Shown in pieces: positions 1-7,439 of a DNA stretch of 9,700 nt. A model generated the notes under the pieces. It did no database searches. It saw only the letters and a program-made list of their open reading frames with translations, and had not been told where the DNA came from. Each line of letters begins with the position of its first letter. Positions within the stretch are counted from its first letter, which is position 1. This DNA comes from Clostridiales bacterium (GTDB taxonomy: Bacteria; Bacillota; Clostridia; Oscillospirales; Oscillospiraceae): the NCBI GenBank assembly GCA_020861055.1, contig JAJBTD010000080.1, positions 1 through 9,700 of the forward strand, given 5' to 3'. A program made the position numbers and the translations under genes.

Positions 1-2
1 CC

Positions 3-1421
3 ATTGTCCTGCTGCGAAAGCGGCCCGACGCCCCCTCCGGTCTCAGCGAGAAGGGAGAACTGGGGGTGATGCTCCCCTATACCCCCATCCACCATCTGCT
101 GATAGAGGGATTCGACGCCCTGGTCATGACCAGCATGAACGTCTCTGACCTCCCCACCCTCTGCGAACTGGACGGGGACGGGGAGACACTGGCAGACGGG
201 GTCTTGTCCCATGACCGGGACATCGTCAACCGCTGTGACGACTCCCTTCTCCGGGTATTCCGGGGAACGGACCTGTTCTTCCGCAGGAGCCGGGGCTATG
301 CCCCGGAGCCGGTACGGCTCCCCTACGACTGCACCGGAATTCTGGCCTGCGGGGCCGAGCAGAAGGGCGGCTTTGCCCTCTCCAGAGGGCAGTACGCCTT
401 TCTCGGCCAGCACATCGGGGATTTGAAGAACTTTGAAACCTACGACTTCTACCGACAGCAGATCAGCAGGTTTGAGTCCCGGTTCGGCGTGGCGGTGAAC
501 CGACTGGTCTGTGACCTTCACCCGGACTACCTCTCCACCGAGTACGCCAGAGAGCGGAGCTGCCGGGAGGGCCTGCCCCTGACCATGGTCCAGCACCACC
601 ACGCCCACATGGCCGCCTGCATGGCGGGCAACGGACTGGAGGGGCCGTGTATCGGCCTGATCTGGGACGGCACCGGCTACGGGACGGACGGGACCATCTG
701 GGGAGCGGAGTGTCTCATTGGAGATTACTCCGGTTTTCAGCGCCGGGGCACCATTCGCCCTATCTCCCTCCCCGGAGGGGATGTGTGTACCACAGAAATT
801 GGACGGGTGGCGTTCAGCCTTCTGTGGGACGCCGGGCTACTGTCCGAGCAGGGGGCAGACTGTCCTCTGGCCCGGATGCTGGAGGCCAACGTGAACTGCC
901 CCAGGGCGACCAGCATGGGACGGCTGTTTGACGGCGTCTATTCCCTGCTGTTCGGGCGGGAAACCGTCACCTATGACGGCCAGGGGGCCGTTCTGCTGGA
1001 GGCCAGCGCCGCCAGAGGCGAGACGAACGCCTATCCCCTGTCCTGTTACCGTATGGACGGGCTGACCGCGTGGGACACCCGTCCTCTGGTGACGGCGCTT
1101 CTGGAGGAATTACAGGCAGGAACGGCGCCTGAACGACTGGCCGCCCGGTTTATGAACACTCTTGTTTCTCTGGCCATGGCGCACTGCCGAACCGCCCGAG
1201 AGGAGACCGGGCTAAACCGTGTCGTCCTCTCCGGAGGCGTATTCCAAAATAGCTATCTGCTGCCCAGAGTGGTGGACGCTCTGGCGGCGGACGGTTTCCA
1301 ACCATACTATCACACCTGCGTCTCCCCCAATGACCAAGGCATCGCCTTGGGGCAGACGCTGATCGCTGCAAAAGGAGGCGGCATATCTGATGTGCCTTGC
1401 CGTACCACTGAAACTGACTAA
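3..1421 (+). CDS. hypF: Carbamoyltransferase HypF, C-terminal part (5' truncated by window edge)
   Basis: HypF uses carbamoyl phosphate and ATP to make carbamoyl-AMP and passes the carbamoyl group to the C-terminal cysteine of HypE, the first step in making the cyanide ligands of [NiFe] hydrogenase. The reading frame is open from the first full codon (position 3), so the start, the acylphosphatase domain, the zinc fingers and part of the YrdC-like domain lie outside. The GTG at 66 is internal. Visible are the end of the YrdC-like domain (LPYTPIHHLL; HDRDIVNRCDDS; RRSRGYAP) and the whole Kae1-like transferase domain, with the metal-binding HHHAH (594-608), the glycine-rich DGTGYGTDG segment, LPGGD and SGGVFQNSYLL. 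The C-terminus ends in the usual SPNDQGIALGQ region plus a short tail. The last 32 bases overlap hypC in another frame. The family assignment is very secure. Confidence 0.96.
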   Translation: MVLLRKRPDAPSGLSEKGELGVMLPYTPIHHLLIEGFDALVMTSMNVSDLPTLCELDGDGETLADGVLSHDRDIVNRCDDSLLRVFRGTDLFFRRSRGYAPEPVRLPYDCTGILACGAEQKGGFALSRGQYAFLGQHIGDLKNFETYDFYRQQISRFESRFGVAVNRLVCDLHPDYLSTEYARERSCREGLPLTMVQHHHAHMAACMAGNGLEGPCIGLIWDGTGYGTDGTIWGAECLIGDYSGFQRRGTIRPISLPGGDVCTTEIGRVAFSLLWDAGLLSEQGADCPLARMLEANVNCPRATSMGRLFDGVYSLLFGRETVTYDGQGAVLLEASAARGETNAYPLSCYRMDGLTAWDTRPLVTALLEELQAGTAPERLAARFMNTLVSLAMAHCRTAREETGLNRVVLSGGVFQNSYLLPRVVDALAADGFQPYYHTCVSPNDQGIALGQTLIAAKGGGISDVPCRTTETD

Positions 1422-1608
1422 AATTGACGGCAACGACGCCGTGGGTGAGCTGGACGGCATCCAGCGGCGTATCCGGGTGGACTTTCTGAAAAACCCTCAG
1501 CCAGGAGACTATATCATCGCCCACGCCGGATTTGCCATTGAAAAGCTGAACGAGCAGCAGGCCCTGGACAATCTCCAGGCGCTCCGGGAGGTAGCGGATG
1601 CTCTCTGA
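1390..1608 (+). CDS. hypC: Hydrogenase maturation chaperone HypC
   Basis: This is a 72-residue HypC/HupF family chaperone. HypC binds HypD, holds the Fe(CN)2CO precursor and delivers it to the hydrogenase large subunit. The N-terminus reads MCLAVP: Cys2, exposed after removal of Met1, is the known iron-binding residue. The conserved GDYIIAHAGFAI segment with His45 is also present, and the length is typical. The start is certain because MCLAVP is the family's N-terminus and an AAAGGAGG ribosome site lies at 1371-1378. The gene begins 32 bases inside hypF and its 3' end overlaps hypD by 11 bases, so it is probably translated in step with both neighbours. In the cell it acts in the cytoplasm with HypD and HypE. 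Confidence 0.97.
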   Translation: MCLAVPLKLTKIDGNDAVGELDGIQRRIRVDFLKNPQPGDYIIAHAGFAIEKLNEQQALDNLQALREVADAL

Positions 1609-2701
1609 GGCAGACTTCCGCCGTTTCCCCGGCTCCGACCGGCTGCTCCGGGCCATCCGGGAGATGGAGCTGCCAGAGGTCCGGCTGATGGAGGTCTGCG
1701 GCACCCACACCATGGCCATCGCCCAGGCCGGACTGAAGCAGCTGCTCCCGCCCCAAATCCATCTGCTCTCCGGGCCGGGATGCCCGGTCTGCGTCACCCC
1801 AGCCGGGGTAATGGACGAAATTTTGCGTCTCAGCGAGATACCCGGCCTCATCCTCACCACCTATGGCGATCTGATGCGTGTTCCCGGTTCCGACCCGGAG
1901 GACAGCCTGCAACGGCGCAAGGCCCTGGGGGCCGACGTCCGGTGGGTCTACTCCCCCATGGACAGCCTGGATATTGCCCGGGAAAACCCGAAGCAACAGG
2001 TGGTTTTTCTGGGGGTAGGCTTTGAAACCACCGCCCCCGGCACGGCTCTTGCAGTGCTTGAGGCAAAGCGCCGGGGACTGAGCAACTGCTCCCTGCTCTG
2101 TCTGCTGAAGCAGACGCCCCCCGCCCTCCGGGCGCTCAGCGCCCAGCCGGGGTTTCAGGTAGACGGCTTTCTCTGTCCGGGCCATGTGGCCACCATCGTT
2201 GGCGCGGAGGCCTTTCGGTTTTTGCCGGAGGAGTACGGCCTCCCCGCCGTGGTCTCCGGCTTCGAGGCAGGCGATCTGCTGGTCTCCCTGTACAAGCTGC
2301 TCTGTCAGATTCGGGACGGCGCGCCGATGCTGGAGAACGAGTACACCAGAGCAGTCTCTCCCCAGGGGAACCAGACTGCCCAGGCGCTGATGGCCCAGGT
2401 GCTGGAGCCGTCGGACGATCTCTGGCGGGGGCTGGGAACCATCCCGGCCAGCGGGCTGCGGCTGCGGCAGGAATTTCAGGACTATGACGCCGCCCAGCGC
2501 TTCTCCTTCTCCCCCGCTCCCCGGTCTGAGCTGCCCGGCTGCCGGTGCGGACAGATTATTTGCGGGCAGCTCTCTCCGGCAGATTGTCCCCTCTTTGGGA
2601 AGCGCTGTCAGCCGGAGCATCCCGTTGGCCCGTGTATGGTCTCCAGCGAGGGGGCCTGTGCGGCGGCCTACAAGTATGAAGGGGTGGATGAGTGCCTATG
2701 A
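1598..2701 (+). CDS. hypD: Hydrogenase maturation protein HypD (Fe-S scaffold)
   Basis: HypD is a 4Fe-4S protein that, with HypC, is the scaffold on which CN and CO are attached to iron before transfer to the [NiFe] hydrogenase. The 367-residue length is normal. Family motifs run in order: MEVCGTHT with Cys34, GPGCPVC (residues 59-65, Cys62 and Cys65), TTYGDLMRVPG (87-97), GFETTAPG (141-148) and PGHV. The C-terminal third carries the spaced cysteines expected to hold the Fe-S cluster (CRCGQIICG, then CPLFGKRC and later cysteines). The start is set by GGGAGG at 1586-1591, six bases ahead of ATG. The 5' end overlaps hypC by 11 bases, and the stop overlaps the preferred hypE start in ATGA. The assignment is secure. 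Confidence 0.97.
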   Translation: MLSEADFRRFPGSDRLLRAIREMELPEVRLMEVCGTHTMAIAQAGLKQLLPPQIHLLSGPGCPVCVTPAGVMDEILRLSEIPGLILTTYGDLMRVPGSDPEDSLQRRKALGADVRWVYSPMDSLDIARENPKQQVVFLGVGFETTAPGTALAVLEAKRRGLSNCSLLCLLKQTPPALRALSAQPGFQVDGFLCPGHVATIVGAEAFRFLPEEYGLPAVVSGFEAGDLLVSLYKLLCQIRDGAPMLENEYTRAVSPQGNQTAQALMAQVLEPSDDLWRGLGTIPASGLRLRQEFQDYDAAQRFSFSPAPRSELPGCRCGQIICGQLSPADCPLFGKRCQPEHPVGPCMVSSEGACAAAYKYEGVDECL

Positions 2702-3699
2702 ATCAGGATATTATCACATTAGACCACGGCAGCGGAGGAAGGCGCACCGCACAGCTCATTGAGGAACTGCTGCTCCCCGCCTTTCACAATGATGCCCTCA
2801 ACGCTCTGGGAGACGGGGCGACCCTGAATCTCTCCGGGCCGCTGGTGTTCTCCACCGACAGCTTTGTGGTAGACCCCATCTTCTTCCCCGGCGGGGACAT
2901 CGGAAAGCTGTCCGTCTGCGGCACAGTGAACGATCTCGCCATGTGCGGCGGCATCCCCCGGTATCTCAGCCTGTCCTTCCTCATCGAGGAGGGCTTTCCC
3001 CTGGCTGACCTTTGCCGGGTGGTGGACTCCATCGCCCGGACTGCCCAGGAGGCAGGAGTGGAGATCGTCACCGGCGATACCAAGGTGGTGGAGCGGGGCA
3101 AGGGAGACGGACTCTATATCAATACGGCGGGTATCGGGACTCTGGCCTGGCCCGGTCTGTCGCCGGATGCGATACAATCGGGAGATGATGTCATCATCTC
3201 CGGCTCCATCGGCGACCACGGAGCCGCCGTCATGATGGCCCGGAACGGACTGCTGGAGGGCAGCGCCCTCACCTCCGACTGCCGTCCCCTCCACGCCTTG
3301 GCCATGGCCGCGCTGGAGTGCGGCGGCGTCCGGGTGCTCCGGGACCCTACCCGGGGCGGTGTGGCCACCACGCTCAATGAGTTCGCCCAGAACCGCCCCT
3401 TTTCCATTGAGCTGGACGAGGACTCTCTTCCCATCAACGCCTCCACAGCCGCCGCCTGCGGCCTCCTGGGGCTGGAACCGTTGTACTGTGCCAACGAGGG
3501 CAAGCTGCTTGCAGTAGTGGACGCCGAACGGTCAGAGGCAGTGCTGGAGGCGCTCCGCGCCACGCCAGGCGGCGAACAGGCGGCACGAATCGGCCGGGTG
3601 ACCTCCCGCGCACCTGGCAAAGTGATTTTGAATACCTTCCTGGGAGGCGGCAGGGTGCTTTCCATGCTCACCGGCGCACAGCTCCCCAGAATATGCTAA
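2698..3699 (+). CDS. hypE: Hydrogenase maturation protein HypE (thiocarboxamide dehydratase)
   Basis: HypE receives the carbamoyl group from HypF on its C-terminal cysteine and dehydrates it with ATP to a thiocyanate, the source of the CN ligands. The sequence ends exactly in PRIC, the hallmark carrier tail (Cys333 in this numbering). The ATP-binding PurM-like core shows DHGSGG (9-14), TDSFVV (53-58), FPGGDIGKL (63-71), GTVNDLAM (75-82) and, further on, GDTKVVERG and RDPTRGGVATTLNE. I chose ATG 2698 because it forms the common ATGA overlap with the hypD stop. A GTG at 2692 would add two residues (Met-Pro) and cannot be excluded, since GAAGGGG lies just upstream of both. Length (333 residues) and motif set are complete, so the enzyme should be active. 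Confidence 0.96.
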   Translation: MNQDIITLDHGSGGRRTAQLIEELLLPAFHNDALNALGDGATLNLSGPLVFSTDSFVVDPIFFPGGDIGKLSVCGTVNDLAMCGGIPRYLSLSFLIEEGFPLADLCRVVDSIARTAQEAGVEIVTGDTKVVERGKGDGLYINTAGIGTLAWPGLSPDAIQSGDDVIISGSIGDHGAAVMMARNGLLEGSALTSDCRPLHALAMAALECGGVRVLRDPTRGGVATTLNEFAQNRPFSIELDEDSLPINASTAAACGLLGLEPLYCANEGKLLAVVDAERSEAVLEALRATPGGEQAARIGRVTSRAPGKVILNTFLGGGRVLSMLTGAQLPRIC

Positions 3700-3713
3700 A
3701 GGCGGTGTTTTTG

Positions 3714-4097
3714 ATGCAGACGAATACAAAAATTTCCATCACAAAGGACGAGATTGTCCCCACAGCACAGAAAATGCGGGATGATGGCCGGACGCTGGTC
3801 ATGATCCACGGCCACCTGGACAAAGAGGGCAGGCCGGTCATTAGCTACGACTACTCTCTGGGTGCGGAGCTGGCCTGTTATGAGGTGGTGGGAGAGGATA
3901 CCGTCCCCTCCATCGCCCCTATCTACTCCGCCGCCGCCGAGTGGCCGGAGCGGGAGATCAACGAGCTGCTGGGCTTCACCTTCGAGGGGCTGGACACCAG
4001 CGAGCGTCTCTTCCTCCCGGACAGTATGCTGGAGGGCAAGGGGCAGATTATTGTCACTCCCATCAATGTGCTCAAGGAGAAAAACGGGCTTCTATAA
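3714..4097 (+). CDS. Short 30-kDa-subunit-like protein (NuoC/EchD-type hydrogenase or complex I subunit)
   Basis: This is a 127-residue protein ending the hyp operon. Its second half matches the signature of the complex I 30-kDa subunit (NuoC) and the equivalent subunit of membrane-bound group 4 hydrogenases: AEWPEREINELLGFTFEGLD followed by RLFLP (residues 75-102), comparable to the family's W-x-ERE-x-x-D-x-(F/L)-G pattern. It is shorter than stand-alone NuoC proteins. In such complexes this subunit packs against the large catalytic subunit on the cytoplasmic side. ATG 3714 is preferred because AAAGGCGG lies at 3698-3705 with eight bases of spacing. The upstream in-frame ATG 3693, inside hypE, lacks a matching site. 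Family membership is fairly secure. That it serves a group 4 hydrogenase is inferred from the operon, and no large subunit follows it. Confidence 0.8.
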   Translation: MQTNTKISITKDEIVPTAQKMRDDGRTLVMIHGHLDKEGRPVISYDYSLGAELACYEVVGEDTVPSIAPIYSAAAEWPEREINELLGFTFEGLDTSERLFLPDSMLEGKGQIIVTPINVLKEKNGLL

Positions 4098-4103
4098 GAT
4101 GCA

Positions 4104-4119
4104 TGGGCGGCAGAGCCCA
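4104..4119 (+). other. Small hairpin next to the long inverted repeat
   Basis: TGGGC (4104-4108) and GCCCA (4115-4119) can form a 5-bp stem with a 6-base loop, starting seven bases after the stop of the 30-kDa-like gene and directly abutting the A-run that opens the 4120-4200 stem. It may be part of one compound terminator or repeat. Its own function is unknown. Confidence 0.5.
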
Positions 4120-4200
4120 AAAACAGACAGCACACTATGGCAGGACTGGAGCAATGCGGGTCGCATTACCTCCGGCGCGTCATAGTGCGCTGTCTGTTTT
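4120..4200. terminator. Bidirectional terminator-like long inverted repeat between convergent operons
   Basis: A 20-base arm at 4120-4139 (AAAACAGACAGCACACTATG) pairs with 4181-4200, with a single A-C mismatch (4132/4188). The outer ends are A-rich on the left and T-rich on the right, so transcripts from either side end in a U-run: TTTT for the hyp operon and TTTTT for trkAH. The 41-base interior folds again: GGAG 4148-4151 with CTCC 4170-4173, and AATGCG 4153-4158 with CGCATT 4162-4167 around a 3-base loop. Its position between two convergent stops (4097 and 4260) fits a shared terminator. The elaborate nested form is more than a terminator needs and could also be a dispersed repeat (see findings). 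Confidence 0.75.
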
Positions 4201-4259
4201 ACTTTCAAGTATGGCAATATGGCAAAACGTATTGATTTCCTCGGATGGGCCTGAGTAAC

Positions 4260-5732
4260 CTACTCCTGCTCCCGCGTTGTCCGTTTCAGTGTCTTGACGC
4301 ATCTCTCCCCTATGGCGGATAGCAGCACTACCAAAGGCAATACCTCCAGCCGTCCGGCCAGCATGTCAAAAATCAGTACCACCTTAGACAGTGGGGAGAA
4401 AAACGCAAAGTTGGCGGTAGGTCCTGCCAGGGACAGTCCAGGCCCTACATTGTTGTAGGCGGTGGCTACAGTGGTGAAGTTGGTCACCAGGTCATACCCT
4501 TCCAGCGAGATGAGCAAGAGGGAGGCGATGAAAATCAGCACATAAGCAACCAGGTAGACCAGGACTTGACGGAGAATGTCGTCACTGACCGCGGAGCCGT
4601 TGAGCCGTAGTTTATAAACCACTCTGGGATGCCGGAGGCGGCGGGCCTCACATTTCACATATTTTCCCATGAGAAGCCAGCGGGAAATTTTCATACCGCC
4701 GCCGGTGCTTCCTGCGCAGGCGCCTACAAACATCAGCAGCACCAGCACTGTCTTGGATAGAGTGGGCCAGAGATTGAAATCCGTACTCATATAGCCCGTT
4801 GTGGTGATCACAGTGACCACCTGGAAAAAGCTGTGGCGGAATACCTCCTCCAGCGTGGGAAACAGGTCCCGAATATCCCACATCACCACCGCCGTAGCCA
4901 CGGCGATGATCAGCAGATACCAGCGAAGCTCCTCATAGAGCAGTCCGGTCTTAAACTTTCTGGCCAGGAACAGGAAATAGACACCGAAATTTACCCCGAA
5001 GAGCAGGGCGAAGATGGTGACTACATATTGAATATAGGGGCTGTAGGACGACATACTTGTGTTGAGCACGCCAAAGCCGCCGGTTCCGCCGGTGGTGAGG
5101 CCGGTGGTAATGGCCTCGAACACCGGCATTCCCCCCAACAGCAGGAAGAACATCTCAGACAGGGTCAGCGCACCATAGATTTTATAGAGCAGCACGGCAG
5201 ATTCCCGTATTTTGGGCACCATCTTCTCTACAGATGCGCCGGTGGACTCCGCACGCATTAAGTGAATGTTCCGCCCGCTGGACAAGGGCAGGATGGCCAT
5301 GAGAAAGACCAAAATGCCCATACCTCCCAGCCATTGAGTAAATGCTCGCCAGAACAGGCTGGCATGGGACACGGCCTCAATATCGGTCAATATGGTAGAG
5401 CCGGTGGTGGAAAAACCGGAAGCAGTTTCGAATACAGCATCCAGAAAGTTGGGAATGTCGCCGGAAAGGGTAAAGGGGACAGCGCCCAGAATGCTGGCTA
5501 ATATCCAGGTCAGGGCCACCGTCACATAGCCGTCCTTGGCATAGAATCGGCTGGTAGCCGGCCTTCTGCGGGTGAGAAGCAGACCTGCGGCGATATATAC
5601 CGCTGCCACCGCCAGATAGACCCATCCCACAGTCTCCTGGTAAAGCAGAGCCACGACGCAGGATGGCAGAAGGAACAAGCCGATGAGACAAACTGCCCAG
5701 CTGAGGATATAGCAGATCATGGCAAGATTCAT
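4260..5732 (-). CDS. trkH: Potassium uptake protein TrkH (membrane-spanning subunit)
   Basis: This is a 490-residue integral membrane protein of the TrkH/KtrB superfamily that lets K+ (and possibly Na+) cross the cytoplasmic membrane. The four pore-loop filter segments are all visible: ASGFSTTGST (residues 104-113), TTGGTGGFG (213-221), TTTGYMSTDF (310-319) and TAYNNVGPG (424-432). The conserved GACAGSTGGGMK (337-348) follows the third. Many hydrophobic helices run along the whole length. The start ATG at 5732 has a strong GGAGGAGGAAGG ribosome site just upstream and overlaps the trkA stop as ATGA, indicating coupled translation. Length is normal. Activity is expected to be gated by TrkA from the same operon. 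Confidence 0.95.
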   Translation of the reverse strand: MNLAMICYILSWAVCLIGLFLLPSCVVALLYQETVGWVYLAVAAVYIAAGLLLTRRRPATSRFYAKDGYVTVALTWILASILGAVPFTLSGDIPNFLDAVFETASGFSTTGSTILTDIEAVSHASLFWRAFTQWLGGMGILVFLMAILPLSSGRNIHLMRAESTGASVEKMVPKIRESAVLLYKIYGALTLSEMFFLLLGGMPVFEAITTGLTTGGTGGFGVLNTSMSSYSPYIQYVVTIFALLFGVNFGVYFLFLARKFKTGLLYEELRWYLLIIAVATAVVMWDIRDLFPTLEEVFRHSFFQVVTVITTTGYMSTDFNLWPTLSKTVLVLLMFVGACAGSTGGGMKISRWLLMGKYVKCEARRLRHPRVVYKLRLNGSAVSDDILRQVLVYLVAYVLIFIASLLLISLEGYDLVTNFTTVATAYNNVGPGLSLAGPTANFAFFSPLSKVVLIFDMLAGRLEVLPLVVLLSAIGERCVKTLKRTTREQE

Positions 5733-7147
5733 CTTCTGCCTTCCTCCTCCGTCAGCTTTCCAAGCCGGCCTATAATTGCGGCGCCGGGGCGCAGGATATC
5801 AGACAGCTCCCGAATGCCCTTATGGCTGGTGACTACGATCATCGTGTCGTCTCGCTTCAGGCTGTCGCTGCCTCGGGGATTGAAAACCCGGCCCTTACGA
5901 ATAATCGCCGAAACCAACAAATCGTCCCGGATGGGCAGTTCCATCAGCGGGATATTGAGCAAGGGGGATGCACCCTCCAATCGGAAGCTGAGTACCTCCG
6001 CTTTGCCGTCCAGAATGGGATAGGCGGTCTCCACGTTGCTGCTCTTGGAGTTTTGCATGGCGCGAATGTATTGCACGATCTGCCGGGCAGCCAGCTCCCT
6101 GGGGCAGATAATGCTGCCCAGATCCATTCGCTCCAGCACCTCCGAAAAGGGCATATCGGAAACCTTGGTCACACGCTTTCCCTTGGGGTTATAGATAGAG
6201 GCCAGCATGGAGAGCATCAGGTTCTCCTCGTCCACATTGGTCAGGGCGACCACTGACTGGGCGCTTTCCAGCCCCTCTTCCAGCAGCACATCCCGGTTCC
6301 GGCTGCTGGCATGAATGACCATAGCAGATGGCAGCGCCTCGCTGAGATAAGCACAGCGATCCTCATCTGCCTCCAGTATTTTGATATTGATTTTCATTCC
6401 GGCCAGCTGACAGGCCAGATAGTAGGCAATCCTGCCGCCACCTAAGATCATCGTATCCTTGGCCTGGCCGGAGGCCATACCGATGCGCTGGAAGAACAAA
6501 GAGGTGCTCTGGGGAGAGCCGACGATGGAGACCTTGTCCCCTTCCTGGAACACAAAATCACCCTTGGGGATCAGCGCTTTTCGCTCTCGCTCTACGGCGC
6601 AGACCAGAATATCGGTGCCCAGCTTCTGGTTCATCCGATTGATTGGCAGATCGACCAGAGGGCTTCTCCTCTCCAGGGGGAAAGTGAGCAGTTCCGCCCT
6701 GCCCTCGGCGAAGGTGGAGATATCGATGGCTTTAGGCGTACGCAGACGCCGGGCGATCTCCGTAGCCGCCGTCAGTTCCGGGTTGATCAGCATTGATATT
6801 CCCAGACTCTGCTGGAGATAGGTCCGCTCCTCGTGATAGGTGAAATCCCGGACACGGGCAATGGTAGTGATACCGTGGCCAGCCTTTTTTGCAACCACGC
6901 AGCAAAGCAAGTTGACCTCGTCCTGTCCTGTGACGGCAATAAACACGTCGCAGGCCCCAATGCCCGCTTCCTCCAGCAGCTGAAAGCTGGTGCCGTTGCC
7001 TACCACCCCCATGACATCGCAGTTGTCTGCTATCCGCTGGACCTTGCTCCGCTCCGTGTCGATAACAGTGATGTCACAGTCCTCCTGGCTCAGCTCCTCT
7101 GCAAGGGTAGAGCCAATCTTTCCACAGCCGACGATGATCATATTCAT
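5729..7147 (-). CDS. trkA: Trk system regulatory subunit TrkA (double RCK, NAD-binding)
   Basis: This 472-residue cytoplasmic protein binds the TrkH channel and gates it in response to nucleotides. It holds two tandem RCK halves. The first Rossmann motif is GCGKIG (residues 7-12) with Asp30 ending the second strand (VIDTE). The second is GGGRIA (236-241) followed by an acidic ILEADED segment. Each RCK-N is followed by an RCK-C-like region (for example SPLVDLPINRMN about 162-173 and SPLLNIPLMELP further on). RCK-C domains bind c-di-AMP in several Firmicutes proteins; whether this one does is not visible. The start at 7147 is supported by AAAGGCGGAG upstream and by the N-terminus reading directly into the nucleotide fold. 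It has its own promoter at 7192-7220 and is the first gene of the trkA-trkH pair. Confidence 0.95.
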   Translation of the reverse strand: MNMIIVGCGKIGSTLAEELSQEDCDITVIDTERSKVQRIADNCDVMGVVGNGTSFQLLEEAGIGACDVFIAVTGQDEVNLLCCVVAKKAGHGITTIARVRDFTYHEERTYLQQSLGISMLINPELTAATEIARRLRTPKAIDISTFAEGRAELLTFPLERRSPLVDLPINRMNQKLGTDILVCAVERERKALIPKGDFVFQEGDKVSIVGSPQSTSLFFQRIGMASGQAKDTMILGGGRIAYYLACQLAGMKINIKILEADEDRCAYLSEALPSAMVIHASSRNRDVLLEEGLESAQSVVALTNVDEENLMLSMLASIYNPKGKRVTKVSDMPFSEVLERMDLGSIICPRELAARQIVQYIRAMQNSKSSNVETAYPILDGKAEVLSFRLEGASPLLNIPLMELPIRDDLLVSAIIRKGRVFNPRGSDSLKRDDTMIVVTSHKGIRELSDILRPGAAIIGRLGKLTEEEGRR

Positions 7148-7191
7148 TTGCAGTCATCTCCGCCTTTCCTGCCGTTTTTCCTATCTGTGTC

Positions 7192-7220
7192 AGCATAGCA
7201 CAAAAGTCGGAAAGAGGCAA
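7192..7220 (-). promoter_or_regulatory. Sigma-A-type promoter of trkA-trkH
   Basis: On the minus strand TTGCCT (7215-7220) and TATGCT (7192-7197) are separated by 17 bases, with a TG one base before the -10 hexamer (extended -10). The predicted transcript would start near 7185, giving a leader of roughly 38 bases, too short to hold a riboswitch such as ydaO. It is divergent from the tRNA promoter about 70 bases away. Confidence 0.7.
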
Positions 7221-7292
7221 CGATAAAATAGTGAAATCTTCTCCCTCCGTCAGGACCTTTGCGTCGGTTTTTGTATTTAGGTAAAAAAGCAG

Positions 7293-7321
7293 TTGACAAA
7301 CCAGCCCTGGCTGATTATAAT
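7293..7321 (+). promoter_or_regulatory. Consensus sigma-A promoter of tRNA-Leu
   Basis: A perfect TTGACA (7293-7298) and a perfect TATAAT (7316-7321) are separated by exactly 17 bases, 23 bases ahead of the mature tRNA. An A-run (7283-7288) just upstream resembles an UP element. The spacer holds a 12-base palindrome, CAGCC-CT-GGCTG (7302-7313). This is among the strongest promoter matches possible and fits a stable RNA gene. Confidence 0.92.
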
Positions 7322-7344
7322 ACTATCTGTTGAAAATAAGATAT

Positions 7345-7428
7345 GCGGATGTGCTGGAATTGGTAGACTGGCAAGCTTGAGGTGCTTGTGCTCGAATGGG
7401 CGTGTGGGTTCGAGTCCCGTCATCCGCA
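7345..7428 (+). tRNA. tRNA-Leu, anticodon GAG
   Basis: This is an 84-base class II tRNA. The acceptor stem GCGGATG (7345-7351) pairs perfectly with CATCCGC (7421-7427), and the discriminator base is A7428. The anticodon stem is CAAGC/GCTTG (7372-7376, 7384-7388) around the 7-base loop TTGAGGT, placing GAG at 7379-7381; it reads the leucine codons CUC and CUU. A long variable arm (about 7389-7403), typical of leucine tRNAs, and a T-loop TTCGAGT follow. CCA is not encoded (the next bases are CT), so it must be added after transcription. It stands alone, between its own promoter and its own hairpin. Confidence 0.96.
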
Positions 7429-7439
7429 CTAAGGTAAAT

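Noticed and set aside
66..71. GTG/ATG as a start for hypF
   Set aside because: The frame is open and homologous to HypF (YrdC-like domain) from the first bases of the window, so the gene is truncated by the window edge.
1514..2620. Long open frame (368 codons) on the minus strand opposite hypD
   Set aside because: It lies wholly antisense to hypC/hypD, which have full family motifs. Its low-complexity composition is typical of the reverse frame of a GC-rich gene, and no family features or ribosome site were seen.
7148..7191. c-di-AMP (ydaO-type) riboswitch before trkA
   Set aside because: K+ uptake genes in Firmicutes often carry one, but the leader after the predicted start is only about 38 bases and has no such fold.
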